A DNA stretch of 64,000 nucleotides. Origin: SVFI01 sp045588655. Its GTDB lineage: Bacteria > Bacillota > Clostridia > Lachnospirales > Lachnospiraceae. The notes beneath the pieces were generated by a model. The model was given only the letters and a program-made list of their open reading frames with translations, was not told where the DNA came from and ran no database searches. Of the stretch, positions 54,007 to 63,691 are shown in pieces (within the stretch, counting starts at the first letter, position 1; each line of letters begins with the position of its first letter). The stretch is taken from positions 30,635 to 94,634 of the forward strand of contig JAZNEP010000004.1 of the NCBI GenBank assembly GCA_045588655.1, written 5' to 3'. The translations under genes were made by a program, and so were the position numbers.

Positions 54007-54138
54007 GAAATAGAATTTGTTTCATTTTCAATCGAATTTCACAAATTATACATAAATGTATTGTATGTTAAAAAAAGAGAACAAACTTGGTTAGTACAGT
54101 TTGATTTTTGACATGAATTTATATGAAAAGGAAACGGT

Positions 54139-54816
54139 ATGGAAAAGAAAAAAATACTGATTGTAGATGATGAAAGCAGAATGAGGAAACTTGTACGTGA
54201 TTTTTTGATTCGCAGTAATTACGAAGTTCTTGAAGCAGAGGATGGCGTGCAGGCTGTGGATATGTATTTTGAGGATCAGAGTATTGCGCTCATTATTCTT
54301 GATGTTATGATGCCAAAGATGGATGGTTGGCAAGTGTGTCGTGAAATCCGGGAATATTCAAAAGTGCCGATTATTATGCTTACAGCCAAAACAAGTGAGC
54401 AGGATGAGCTTTTAGGATTCCAACTTGGTGTAGATGAGTATATTTCAAAACCATTTAGTCCTAAGATTCTTGTGGCGCGTGTGGAGGCCGTACTTCGGCG
54501 TACAAGTGGAACGTCTCAGGATAATGTTCTTACAGCGGGAGCTATCACGATTGATAAGGCGGCCCACATTGTTACCATTGAGGGCAATCCGGTTGAACTT
54601 AGTTATAAAGAGTTTGAATTGCTCACATATTTTATTGAAAATCAAGGGATTGCATTATCACGAGAGGTGATTTTAAATCACGTATGGAATTATGATTATT
54701 TTGGTGATGCACGTACAATTGATACACATGTAAAAAAACTTCGTAGTAAAATGGGTTCACAGGGTGAATATATCAAAACTATATGGGGGATGGGATACAA
54801 ATTTGAGTGCCAGTAA
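54139..54816 (+). CDS. OmpR family response regulator
   Basis: 225 residues: receiver (Asp55 in LIILDVMMP, Lys in SKPFSP) and an OmpR/PhoB winged helix (about 128-225, ELSYKEFELLTYFI, WNYDYFGDARTIDTHVKKLR, IWGMGYKFE). No kinase follows it directly. The HisKA kinase at 61292 is the nearest partner candidate. Its stop codon lies in the loop of its terminator. Confidence 0.96.
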   Translation: MEKKKILIVDDESRMRKLVRDFLIRSNYEVLEAEDGVQAVDMYFEDQSIALIILDVMMPKMDGWQVCREIREYSKVPIIMLTAKTSEQDELLGFQLGVDEYISKPFSPKILVARVEAVLRRTSGTSQDNVLTAGAITIDKAAHIVTIEGNPVELSYKEFELLTYFIENQGIALSREVILNHVWNYDYFGDARTIDTHVKKLRSKMGSQGEYIKTIWGMGYKFECQ

Positions 54817-54830
54817 GGCACTCTTTTTTT
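54805..54830 (+). terminator. Terminator overlapping the regulator's stop
   Basis: GAGTGCC (54805-54811) pairs with GGCACTC (54817-54823), then seven more T. Confidence 0.88.
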
Positions 54831-54884
54831 GTAAAAAATGAAATGGAGCTGGTTGTGTATTTTGTTATGAGGTATAATGCATTT

Positions 54885-56756
54885 ATGATGACGAAAAGAA
54901 GAAAACAGAATTCAAATAGTATTAATTATACAAGAAATATAGGGATGCTCATACTGTTTGTTCTCGTTGCGTTATTCTGCAACGGTTGTCAAAACATGGC
55001 TCCGTATGATATGGAAGATTATCAATTAGAGTATGATAAAAGTCTTTACCAATTTGGTGGGCAATTAGAAGAAATGCCAAACCTGGTAGCTGTGACATCA
55101 TATGGAGAAAGTGAAATATTGCTTTATGAAGAGTGGAGGGAAGAACAGCAGTTGCATAAAAAAATATGGCTGTTTTCCTATCTTACCGGTGAGAAAAAAT
55201 TGTGCAGTGAGTTTATACAGTCAGAGAATACACATTATCAAGCAACAAGTGACCGATTTGAGGTGCTGCATAGTAAGCCGTTTGTTTTGATGGACACATA
55301 TGCAAACAAAATGTATATCTATAATGAAGAACTCAGCGATTATAGTACAGTCAAATTTCGGCAAAAAGAACAGATTTTGGAACCGTGTGGAAATTCCGAT
55401 GCATTTTATTTTATGGATACAAGAACCTGTAAAGTGTATAAGAATTCTTTGCGTGAATTTGAGAATAATTGCAGGGAAATAGATTATGAGACCTTATGTG
55501 AGGAATCAGAACTACTTTACAAGCCGGATTATAATATGTCGTATGCAAGTGTTAGAGCAATGTCTGAGGATGGAAAAAAACTATGTTTGAACGCACAAAG
55601 CATGATAGATCAAAAACAATATGATTACATCTATGATATGGAAACAAGGTGTTATGAAGAAATATATGAACGGTTAGATGAGTATGGGGATATATGGAAT
55701 TCTTGGGATTATGATTATGGATTTCGCGAAATAAAGCCATCTGCATATCCGAGATATTCGTTTGCTGATTACAAAACGGGAATTGAGTATATTGTAAAAA
55801 TAGAACCGGAGATTGTATATAGTCATGTGGAAATTGCGAGAGAGACGTTGGATACAAGCGATAGGATGCTTTTTTATGTAGTGGATGAGGACCAGGAGCA
55901 AATTGTTGATGTGCTCCTTTGGGATTATCAAAAAGCAGAACCAAGAACATTGTATAAACATATAGAGAAAAAACCAGTTGATTTTCCGAGAGAAATAGAT
56001 TATGGGGAATTGACACGAAAGGCAGAAGCACTCGAGGAAAAATATGCAGTGAATATCATAATGGGAGAAAATGTGGTATGTGAGTTTGAAGCGTATGATT
56101 ACTTGCACATGACGGAGAGGGAACAAATCAAGAATGCACTAAGCGAGATAGAAAGAGCATTTGAGATTTTCCCGGATGGAATGTGTAAAGAAATGGTTTC
56201 AGAACAAGCACTTGGATTTAATATATATCTATGTGGAAATTTAATGTCGAAAAGTGAAGAAAATATAAGTGAGGCCGGAGCTTTTTTTACACATACGAAT
56301 GGATATTATCATCTAGCACTGAATCTATCATCAGGATCTGTAGAAGCCAATTTTGTTCATGAGATGACGCATGCGATTGATAAGTTCTTTGAAACCATTG
56401 GAGTGCTGGAGGAGTTGAATCAGGAATGGTCAAAGTGTAATCCGGAAGGATTTGACTATTTGTATTCTTATTTTGAATACGAAGATAAAATTGAAAATAC
56501 CTATGCAGATACATTTGAACATATAGATGAGGTTTATTTCTGTGATACATATTCGAAAACGTTCCCGACAGAGGATCGAAGTCGGGTGTTTGAATGGTTC
56601 GGAACATCGTGTTATGAAGAAGATCCGGTTTTGGAAAGTGAAGCATTGAAGAAAAAAGCAAAACTTTTACTTCGCTATTGCGAAAAGCATATGGAGTGTT
56701 TTCGTATGGATGAAGAGTATGGATTAAAACATAGAGCAAAGGAGCTTGGAATATAA
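54885..56756 (+). CDS. Lipoprotein with C-terminal zinc-metalloprotease motif
   Basis: About 623 residues. A basic start, hydrophobic segment and lipobox LFCNGC (Cys36) give a membrane-anchored lipoprotein. Residues about 45-370 are repetitive beta-rich sequence with Tyr/Asp repeats (LLYEEWREEQ, MYIYNEELSDY, DYIYDMETRCYEE), consistent with a beta-propeller. Residues about 390-610 carry VHEMTHAID (His492, Glu493, His496), an HExxH zinc site, with a possible third ligand in DTFEHIDE. I do not recognise a named family. Start: ATG 54885 or 54888, after GAGGT; a frame from 54807 begins in the upstream terminator. Confidence 0.72.
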   Translation: MMTKRRKQNSNSINYTRNIGMLILFVLVALFCNGCQNMAPYDMEDYQLEYDKSLYQFGGQLEEMPNLVAVTSYGESEILLYEEWREEQQLHKKIWLFSYLTGEKKLCSEFIQSENTHYQATSDRFEVLHSKPFVLMDTYANKMYIYNEELSDYSTVKFRQKEQILEPCGNSDAFYFMDTRTCKVYKNSLREFENNCREIDYETLCEESELLYKPDYNMSYASVRAMSEDGKKLCLNAQSMIDQKQYDYIYDMETRCYEEIYERLDEYGDIWNSWDYDYGFREIKPSAYPRYSFADYKTGIEYIVKIEPEIVYSHVEIARETLDTSDRMLFYVVDEDQEQIVDVLLWDYQKAEPRTLYKHIEKKPVDFPREIDYGELTRKAEALEEKYAVNIIMGENVVCEFEAYDYLHMTEREQIKNALSEIERAFEIFPDGMCKEMVSEQALGFNIYLCGNLMSKSEENISEAGAFFTHTNGYYHLALNLSSGSVEANFVHEMTHAIDKFFETIGVLEELNQEWSKCNPEGFDYLYSYFEYEDKIENTYADTFEHIDEVYFCDTYSKTFPTEDRSRVFEWFGTSCYEEDPVLESEALKKKAKLLLRYCEKHMECFRMDEEYGLKHRAKELGI

Positions 56757-56804
56757 TTTTCGAATATTTCGAGAAAATTGCTTTAAGAGAAGGAGTGAAA
56801 GATA

Positions 56805-57977
56805 ATGAGCGAAGTGGCAATCAGGTTACTTGTAATAATCGGAGGTATACTGCCAATTTTATTGATTTGTCTTGATATTGTGTTCTTTGTAAAAAAGAAA
56901 GAGTGCGTTATTTTTGAATTGATTGCTTTTTCCGTGGGTATTGGATATATGGTGATAGCATATGCGGTATGGGATCTTCCGAAATATACGAAACCGATAA
57001 ATGTGTATGGAGTAGAAAGGATACATGAACCTTTTAATCTTGATTATTATGCGCCGCTATTACTATTTGGGGCGTTAGGACTTGCGAGTTATCTACTGCT
57101 CAAGTTTTTGCGAAGAAAATTGCCGCCGATGGTGGAGGTCTTTTTGCTGGCGGGAATATATGCGGGAATAGTATTATGTGCAGTTATTATATTCCAGCTC
57201 ATGTGCGGAGCAAATCCGGTAGATGCAAGAATGGGGGATTTGTATCCGAATGCGGATAATCCGGATGCAATATATCGGCTTGGTATGGGTACGTTTGATG
57301 TTGCCGTGATTTTTTGCCTTTGTGTGGTACCGGCGCTCTACCTGATTCATGCGATACATCTGCTCGTTCGTATTGTGAAAGAAAAGGCGCAGAAACAGCA
57401 GGAAATACAATATAAAAATCTGATGTTACGAAAAATGAATCAATGGTTATTATCCGGAGCTAACTTGTTTTGGATGGCGATTGTTGCTTTGCTCCCGGTA
57501 TTCGGATTGATTATCCCGCTGATTCTATTGTTTGGGCAACAGCCGGATAGTATTATCAAAGTGTTTACACAGACAAGTGACTGGGTGTTGTCCACAGAAA
57601 TTTCACCGCCTCCGGTTGCTTACGATACACACTATTTATGTACCGTTGCTCTCAGAGGACACAGGAGAGTTGTAAAACCAACCCGTTACGGAATTAGACG
57701 AGGTGAGAAGATAGTTGTCAATAGGCAACTTTGTGTGGCAAATGCATTTGAACAGCTTATTGAAGAAAAAACGCCAAACCTTCATAGGAAGATTCGACGT
57801 TTTTATGATACGTACGGTTATCCAATATCAAAGCACATTAAATCAGCATTTGCAGCTGATGTAGTTTATATTCTAATGAAACCATTGGAATGGTTTTTTG
57901 TTTTTGTGCTCTATCTGTGTGATGCAGAACCTGAAAACAGAATTAGCATCCAATATATGCCCAAAATACAGCGATAA
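56805..57977 (+). CDS. DUF6688-family membrane protein
   Basis: 390 residues with about six membrane helices (near 7-28, 37-55, 82-99, 109-132, 163-185, 222-244). The conserved soluble end (YLCTVALRGHRRVVKPTRYG, VNRQLCVANAFEQLIEE, MKPLEWFFVFVLYLCD, RISIQYMPK) matches DUF6688 as I recall it; function unknown. It starts 48 bases after the metalloprotease gene, so the two may be one operon. Its last 35 bases overlap the end of the opposite-strand DUF554 gene. Confidence 0.8.
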   Translation: MSEVAIRLLVIIGGILPILLICLDIVFFVKKKECVIFELIAFSVGIGYMVIAYAVWDLPKYTKPINVYGVERIHEPFNLDYYAPLLLFGALGLASYLLLKFLRRKLPPMVEVFLLAGIYAGIVLCAVIIFQLMCGANPVDARMGDLYPNADNPDAIYRLGMGTFDVAVIFCLCVVPALYLIHAIHLLVRIVKEKAQKQQEIQYKNLMLRKMNQWLLSGANLFWMAIVALLPVFGLIIPLILLFGQQPDSIIKVFTQTSDWVLSTEISPPPVAYDTHYLCTVALRGHRRVVKPTRYGIRRGEKIVVNRQLCVANAFEQLIEEKTPNLHRKIRRFYDTYGYPISKHIKSAFAADVVYILMKPLEWFFVFVLYLCDAEPENRISIQYMPKIQR

Positions 57978-58662
57978 CAATGGCAGGAAGGAGATTTGCA
58001 ACACGAATTTTTTTGCCCCATACAAGATTCAGTCCAACACAGAAAATTAGAATGGAACCAATCAGCGACAGGTTGTTAAGTGCTGCATCTGTCATGATTG
58101 GTTTAATAAAGCGAGCTAAAGCCGTGATACTTCCTTGCAGGAGAGCAACCGGAATAGCAGAGAAAGCACACCCCTTTCCCATAGAACATGTCATGACAAG
58201 TATAATGATAAAGTCAAGGACTGCTTTTGTTGCCAGGATAGAGTAATCTCCAAAAATACCGTCCTGAATGGAACCGACAATTGCCATCGCACCGATACTG
58301 ACAGTGAGAGAGGCTGTCACAAATCCATCTATAAATCTTTTGTCTTTTGCATTTCCTGTTTTCATTTTCAGCCAAGTCCCGAATGATTCAAATTTTTCTT
58401 CCAGATTCAGAAGTTCACCGAAAAGAGCACCGAGTGCAAGTGATAAGGTAATCATCATGGCCCCTTCACTGGTAAGAGATCCGTTGTTGATGGCTAATAT
58501 CTTTTCCATGGCACCCCCGATGCCTATAAATAGGACACTGATACCACACGCATTGTTTAGTCCGATTTGGTATCGCTCGTTTAAAAAATTTCCAAATAGT
58601 TTTCCGAATAATCCGCCTGCAATGATGGCAAAGATATTGAGAATGGTTCCTAATCCAATCAT
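57943..58662 (-). CDS. DUF554 family membrane protein
   Basis: 239 residues, about six to seven membrane helices, with the family's N-terminal GTILNIFAIIAGGLFGKLFG and the internal SIGAMAIVGSIQDGI. It is a possible transporter of unknown substrate. The stop lies inside the DUF6688 gene on the other strand, so the two transcripts must overlap. Confidence 0.88.
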   Translation of the reverse strand: MIGLGTILNIFAIIAGGLFGKLFGNFLNERYQIGLNNACGISVLFIGIGGAMEKILAINNGSLTSEGAMMITLSLALGALFGELLNLEEKFESFGTWLKMKTGNAKDKRFIDGFVTASLTVSIGAMAIVGSIQDGIFGDYSILATKAVLDFIIILVMTCSMGKGCAFSAIPVALLQGSITALARFIKPIMTDAALNNLSLIGSILIFCVGLNLVWGKKIRVANLLPAIVIAVFWAYIGC

Positions 58663-58785
58663 AATGAATCCTCTTTATTTTTTTGTGAATTTTATGTGCA
58701 AAAGAGATTGCAATGTGCTACATTTTCTTATTCTAGACTTATGGGCAAAAAAAATCAAATGTGAAATGTAATAAGCTTGTAATGC

Positions 58786-58814
58786 TTGCACAAAAAGTTA
58801 AAATCCGATATGAT
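58786..58814 (+). promoter_or_regulatory. Promoter of the OPT transporter gene
   Basis: TTGCAC (58786-58791), 17 bases, TATGAT (58809-58814), 38 bases before the start. Confidence 0.6.
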
Positions 58815-58852
58815 AGAGAAAGCAGAAAACAAAAGAAAGGTTAGGGTTATTT

Positions 58853-60757
58853 ATGAAAGATCAAAAAGATTTTCAGCCGTATATTCCGGCTTCGAAAGTC
58901 ACACCGGAAATCACAGCGACTTCTATTTTTATGGGTATTATTTTAGCTGTGGTATTTGGTGCGGCCAATGCCTACCTCGGATTGCGAGTAGGTATGACAG
59001 TATCTGCGTCTATCCCGGCGGCGGTAATTGCAATGGGTGTGATTCGGGTGATTATGCGTAAAAATTCAATTTTGGAAAGTAATGTAGTTCAGACCATCGG
59101 TTCTGCAGGTGAGTCACTAGCAGCCGGTGCTATTTTTACGCTTCCGGCACTTTTCCTTTGGGCAGCAGAAGGCACAATGGATAAGCCGGGAATTATAGAG
59201 ATAACGGTGATTGCGTTATTGGGCGGTCTTCTTGGAGTATTCTTCATGGTGCCGCTTCGTAATGCGCTCATAGTAAGAGAGCATGGAACACTTCCTTATC
59301 CGGAAGGAACTGCTTGTGCAGAAGTTCTTCTTGCTGGTGAAGAAGGTGGTGCGAATGCTTCTACCGTATTTACAGGTATGGGATTTGCAGCACTTTTCAA
59401 ATTCATTATAGATGGATTAAAAGTAGTTCCAAGTGAAGTGTCTGCAAGTTTTAAAGGTTATTCGGGTGAAATTGGAACACAGATATATCCGGCGGTAATG
59501 AGTGTGGGTTATATTTGTGGGCCAAGAATTGCCTCTTATATGTTTGCGGGTGGCGTGTTCAGCTGGATGGTTATGATTCCTATTTTTGTAATGCTGGGTG
59601 AAACAGTTGTTTTATATCCGGGAACAGACACAATCGGAGCTATGTATGCAGCAGGTGGTGCCAGTGCAATTTGGAGTAGCTATATTCGCTATATCGGTGC
59701 AGGTGCTCTTGCGGCAGGTGGTATTATCAGCTTAATCAAATCGCTACCATTAATTGTTACAACATTCCGTGATGCAGTAAAAGGAATGAAGAGCGGAGTG
59801 AAAGCAGGTAATGAACGTACAGCGCAGGATATGAACATGAAAATTGTAATCGGTGCTATCGCAGTTCTGACACTTCTGGTTTGGCTTGTTCCAGCAGTTC
59901 CTGTGACCTTTATCGGAGCGATTATCGTTGTTGTATTTGGTTTCTTTTTTGCTACCGTATCTTCCAGAATGGTGGGGCTTGTAGGAAGTAGTAATAACCC
60001 GGTATCCGGTATGGCAATTGCAACACTTCTTATTACAACGCTTATCTTAAAAGCAACGGGCGATACCGGTGCTCATGGTATGAAAGAAGTGATTGCAATC
60101 GGTTCTATTATTTGTATAGTTGCTGCGATTGCAGGTGATACTTCTCAGGATTTAAAGACAGGTTTCTTATTAGGTGCTACGCCTAAGAAGCAGCAGATAG
60201 GAGAAGTGATTGGTGTTGTCGCTTCTGCATTTGCAATCGGTGGTACGTTATATCTTCTTGATCAAGCATGGGGATTTGGCTCTGCTGAACTCGGTGCACC
60301 ACAGGCAACACTTATGAAAATGATTATCGAAGGTGTTATGGGAGGAGATCTTCCATGGAATCTTGTGTTCATCGGTGTGTTTGTTGCAATCGTAATCGAA
60401 GTGATTGGTATTCCGGTGCTCCCGTTTGCAATCGGTGTTTATCTACCTGTACAGCTTAATGCTTGTATCATGGTTGGCGGTCTTGTTCGCCTTGCGTTTG
60501 ATAAAATGAAAAAAGAGGAAGATAAGAAAAAAGCAATCGTTAGCGATGGTATCTTATTCTGCTCGGGTATGATTGCAGGTGAAGGACTTGTGGGTATTAT
60601 ACTTGCCTTGCTTGCTGTATTTGGTGTGGACCAGATGATTGATTTGTCAGGTGTTCTTAATCTTCCGACACCAGTAGCTAATATTGGAAGCCTTGTTGTA
60701 TTCGCATTGATTATTCTTTGCTTATGCAAGTTTTCTCTTTGGAAGAAAAGAAAATAG
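58853..60757 (+). CDS. OPT family oligopeptide transporter
   Basis: 634 residues, about 15-16 membrane helices. AYLGLRVGMTVSASIPAAVI, GEEGGANAS, SSRMVGLVGSSNNPVSGM, AGDTSQDLKTG and NAxxMVGGLVR-like segments are conserved OPT motifs of the bacterial branch. It probably imports small peptides or metal chelates by proton coupling. A PqqD-like gene follows by 11 bases on the same transcript. Confidence 0.94.
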   Translation: MKDQKDFQPYIPASKVTPEITATSIFMGIILAVVFGAANAYLGLRVGMTVSASIPAAVIAMGVIRVIMRKNSILESNVVQTIGSAGESLAAGAIFTLPALFLWAAEGTMDKPGIIEITVIALLGGLLGVFFMVPLRNALIVREHGTLPYPEGTACAEVLLAGEEGGANASTVFTGMGFAALFKFIIDGLKVVPSEVSASFKGYSGEIGTQIYPAVMSVGYICGPRIASYMFAGGVFSWMVMIPIFVMLGETVVLYPGTDTIGAMYAAGGASAIWSSYIRYIGAGALAAGGIISLIKSLPLIVTTFRDAVKGMKSGVKAGNERTAQDMNMKIVIGAIAVLTLLVWLVPAVPVTFIGAIIVVVFGFFFATVSSRMVGLVGSSNNPVSGMAIATLLITTLILKATGDTGAHGMKEVIAIGSIICIVAAIAGDTSQDLKTGFLLGATPKKQQIGEVIGVVASAFAIGGTLYLLDQAWGFGSAELGAPQATLMKMIIEGVMGGDLPWNLVFIGVFVAIVIEVIGIPVLPFAIGVYLPVQLNACIMVGGLVRLAFDKMKKEEDKKKAIVSDGILFCSGMIAGEGLVGIILALLAVFGVDQMIDLSGVLNLPTPVANIGSLVVFALIILCLCKFSLWKKRK

Positions 60758-60768
60758 GAAGCATTGAG

Positions 60769-61119
60769 ATGAGTAAAAAAAGGAAAGAATCTGAAAATTA
60801 TCTTGAACGTGTACCACTCAGGCCGGAAGGAATGGAATGGTCTGTGGATGAAAATGGGATAGTGGTTTTGCATATTGAAAACAAGGGCATATTCCATTAT
60901 CTTGCGCAAAAAATATTAAAAAAGCCAAAAGTCAGCTACATTCATTTGGATGAGATGGGGAGTTTTATTTGGCCGCTGCTGTGTGATGAGAAGAACATAA
61001 TTGCTTTAGGCGAAGACGTGAAAGCACATTTTGGTGAAAAGGCAGAGCCTCTATATGAACGATTGGCGAAATATTTTCAGATACTTGACAGTTATCAATT
61101 TATTATTTGGAAAAAGTAA
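60769..61119 (+). CDS. PqqD-like protein
   Basis: 116 residues from ATG 60769 (TAGGAAG upstream). The region YIHLDEMGSFIWPLLCDEKN, AHFGEKAEPLYERLAKYFQIL and YQFIIW matches the winged-helix PqqD fold, which in other pathways holds precursor peptides for radical-SAM enzymes. No precursor peptide or modifying enzyme is visible here. Its link with the OPT transporter hints at peptide recognition during uptake. Confidence 0.75.
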   Translation: MSKKRKESENYLERVPLRPEGMEWSVDENGIVVLHIENKGIFHYLAQKILKKPKVSYIHLDEMGSFIWPLLCDEKNIIALGEDVKAHFGEKAEPLYERLAKYFQILDSYQFIIWKK

Positions 61120-61131
61120 ATATGGAAAAAT

Positions 61132-61195
61132 AAAAGCGGAAGCAACTATCTATCCTATAGTAAGTAGTGAGGAGGGATATTTGACTTCCGTTTTT
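61132..61195 (+). terminator. Terminator after the PqqD-like gene
   Basis: An 11-base-pair outer stem (61132-61142 with 61185-61195, one wobble) encloses a 42-base loop and ends in five T. The long loop lowers confidence. Confidence 0.45.
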
Positions 61196-61225
61196 GCATG
61201 AAATTGTGAAACGTTTGTGAAAATA

Positions 61226-61254
61226 TTGTTTCGAAGATAAGGAAATGCTAATAT
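61226..61254 (+). promoter_or_regulatory. Promoter of the HisKA kinase gene
   Basis: TTGTTT (61226-61231), 17 bases, TAATAT (61249-61254). Confidence 0.45.
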
Positions 61255-61291
61255 TGATGAAATAAAACAATGAAAGCTGTGGGGAAACAGA

Positions 61292-62767
61292 ATGAAGCAA
61301 TCCATAAGAAAACAATTTGCAACCATTTTTATAGTGTTGATGCTGGGAACCATACTTCTATGCTGGATATTAAACGGGACTCTTTTAGAGCGTTATTATA
61401 TTGAGAATAAGCAAAAAGTTTTATTGACAGCTTATGAGAACATTAATGCTGCCTCAGTGGCAGGGAGTACAAATTCGGATGAGTTTAAAATTGAAGTACA
61501 AAAAATAAGTGGTATCTATAATATTACTGTGTTGGTAATCAATGCAAATTCACAGCCAGTAACATCTTCTGTACATGAATATGACATATTAGTAAAGGAA
61601 TTATTGGATCATGTATTTGCATCCAATGGGAATCAGGTTGAGGAAAACAAAATTCTAAAAACGACGGATAAGTACACAATACAAAATAATTACGATAGGA
61701 GAACAAATATCAACTATATTGAGATGTGGGGATTCCTGGACAATGGAAATCCGTTTATTATGAGAACCGCATTGGAAGGAATCAAAGACAGTGCAATGAT
61801 TGCAAACCGTTTTTTGGCATATATTGGTTTGATTGCAATATTACTCAGCGGATTGATTATAGGTATTATAACACGAAAGATTACAGATCCTATTTTACAA
61901 CTTGCAGATATTTCCTTAAAAATGACAAATCTTGATTTTGAGGCAAAGTATACCGGAAAAGAAAAAAATGAGATTGGTTTACTCGGTTCTCATATGAATG
62001 AATTGTCAGATAAGCTGGAGAAAACAATATCGGAGTTGAAGACTGCAAATAATGAGTTGTTAAATGACATAGAAAAAAAAGAAAAAATGGATGAGATGCG
62101 AAGAGATTTTCTATCGAATGTATCGCATGAACTGAAAACGCCGATCGCACTGATAATGGGATATGCAGAAGGTTTAAAAATGAATATTAATGACGATCCA
62201 GAAAGTAGAGAGTTTTACTGTGATGTAATTGCAGATGAAGCCCAAAAGATGGATACGCTTGTGAAAAAATTGCTTACACTAAATCAGTTAGAGTTTGGTA
62301 ACGATATTGTGACGATGGAGCGATTTGATGTGGTTGAGATGATAAGAAATTATCTTTCAGCAACATCAATATTGATTGAAGACAATGAGACGGAAATCAT
62401 TTTTGAAAATACGGATGCGGTTTATGTTTGGGGGGATGAGTTCAAAGTAGAAGAAGTGTTTATGAATTATTTTTCAAATGCATTGAATCATCTCAGCGGT
62501 GAGAAAAAAATTCGTATTACAGTAGAAAAGAAAAGTGAGATTGCACGGATTGCAGTATATAATACAGGAGAACAAATTCCGGAAGAAAGCATTCCATATT
62601 TATGGGACAAATTTTATAAAGTAGATAAAGCACGGACGAGAGAGTATGGAGGAAGTGGCGTAGGTCTTTCCATTGTAAAGGCGATTATGGAATCTATGAA
62701 TCAGTCATACGGGGTAAATAATTGTGAAGATGGTGTAGAATTTTGGTTTGAATTAGAGTGTAAATAG
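61292..62767 (+). CDS. Sensor histidine kinase (HisKA type)
   Basis: 491 residues: membrane helices near 10-28 and 172-192 around an extracellular sensor (about 30-170), HAMP (about 193-245), coiled coil, HisKA with NVSHELKTPIA (His279), and an ATPase with NYFSNALNH and YGGSGVGLSIV. It is probably the partner of the OmpR-type regulator at 54139, the only OmpR-type regulator in the window. A lipoprotein gene follows by 72 bases. Confidence 0.95.
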   Translation: MKQSIRKQFATIFIVLMLGTILLCWILNGTLLERYYIENKQKVLLTAYENINAASVAGSTNSDEFKIEVQKISGIYNITVLVINANSQPVTSSVHEYDILVKELLDHVFASNGNQVEENKILKTTDKYTIQNNYDRRTNINYIEMWGFLDNGNPFIMRTALEGIKDSAMIANRFLAYIGLIAILLSGLIIGIITRKITDPILQLADISLKMTNLDFEAKYTGKEKNEIGLLGSHMNELSDKLEKTISELKTANNELLNDIEKKEKMDEMRRDFLSNVSHELKTPIALIMGYAEGLKMNINDDPESREFYCDVIADEAQKMDTLVKKLLTLNQLEFGNDIVTMERFDVVEMIRNYLSATSILIEDNETEIIFENTDAVYVWGDEFKVEEVFMNYFSNALNHLSGEKKIRITVEKKSEIARIAVYNTGEQIPEESIPYLWDKFYKVDKARTREYGGSGVGLSIVKAIMESMNQSYGVNNCEDGVEFWFELECK

Positions 62768-62839
62768 TGTTAAAATAGAGTAACTTCTAAGTATGATATA
62801 CTAATTTTGTAATATATATAAAATGGAAAGCAGGATTCT

Positions 62840-63616
62840 ATGTTAAAAGTGAATAAGGCTATTGTTATAATATTAATAGTAAGTGCATTTATTCTAACAG
62901 GGTGCGGTAATCAGATTCCGGAAATGACAGAGGATGAGTATGCGCTTGTGACGGAGTATGCCGCAGGGGTGTTGCTTCAATATCATGGTGATTATCAAGG
63001 GCGTTTAGTAGATACGTCTGTAGAGATAGAAAAGGAAGCTGTGGCACAGAAAGAAGAGACAACAGAGATACTTCAAACTGAAGAAAAGTCGGACATGGAA
63101 AGCGAGGACGATTTGACAGCAGATGATTCAACGCAGAAAGAAGAGGCAGAAATTTCTGGTGCTGAAGTTGAAAAGCCGACAATGTCAATCGCACAGGTTC
63201 TGGAGATGAGTGATTGTGAAATGACGTATCAGTCCTTTGCCATTTGTGATAGTTATCCGGAAACAGAGCTTTCAGCAGAAGAATTAGCGTTCGTTATGAA
63301 AGCGGGGCCGGGGAATAAACTTCTTGTGTTAAACTTGCAGGTTAAGAATGTGACAGGGCAGGAAGTGCAGTTTAATACCCTCGAAATGCTAGATTTGAAA
63401 TGTAAAATGCATATAAATGAGAATAAAGTGCAAAATGCATATGTTTCAATGTTAGAAAATGATTTTATGGCGATGAACCGGACGCTGGCGCCAGGTGAGT
63501 CTTTACAGGCAGTTGTTATTACTGAAATGTCGGAGGAAGAGGCAGCGCAGGTGACGACGGTTGATTTTGAGGTGCAAAAAGGTAAATTGTCTACCATTGT
63601 TAAACTTCAACAGTAA
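62840..63616 (+). CDS. Lipoprotein of unknown function downstream of the kinase
   Basis: 258 residues. Lipobox FILTGCG (Cys22). A conserved-looking start (MTEDEYALVTEYAAGVLLQYH) is followed by an acidic, low-complexity linker (about 65-115, Glu-rich) and a C-terminal beta-sandwich (about 130-255, LLVLNLQVKNVTGQEVQFN, TLAPGESLQAVVI) like DUF4352/5067 extracellular domains. It may modulate the kinase's sensor from outside the membrane. Confidence 0.8.
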   Translation: MLKVNKAIVIILIVSAFILTGCGNQIPEMTEDEYALVTEYAAGVLLQYHGDYQGRLVDTSVEIEKEAVAQKEETTEILQTEEKSDMESEDDLTADDSTQKEEAEISGAEVEKPTMSIAQVLEMSDCEMTYQSFAICDSYPETELSAEELAFVMKAGPGNKLLVLNLQVKNVTGQEVQFNTLEMLDLKCKMHINENKVQNAYVSMLENDFMAMNRTLAPGESLQAVVITEMSEEEAAQVTTVDFEVQKGKLSTIVKLQQ

Positions 63617-63660
63617 GGATGTTGTTGCTATGGTTATACGGCAATAAAGAGAAATGTAAG

Positions 63661-63691
63661 AAGCTACGATGTGAATGTCGTAGCTTTTTTT
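63661..63691 (+). terminator. Terminator after the kinase-lipoprotein operon
   Basis: A 9-base-pair stem (63661-63669 with 63678-63686), 8-base loop and seven T. Confidence 0.88.

Noticed and set aside
54807..54884. N-terminal extension of the metalloprotease-like lipoprotein
   Set aside because: It starts inside the upstream terminator and would bury the signal peptide.
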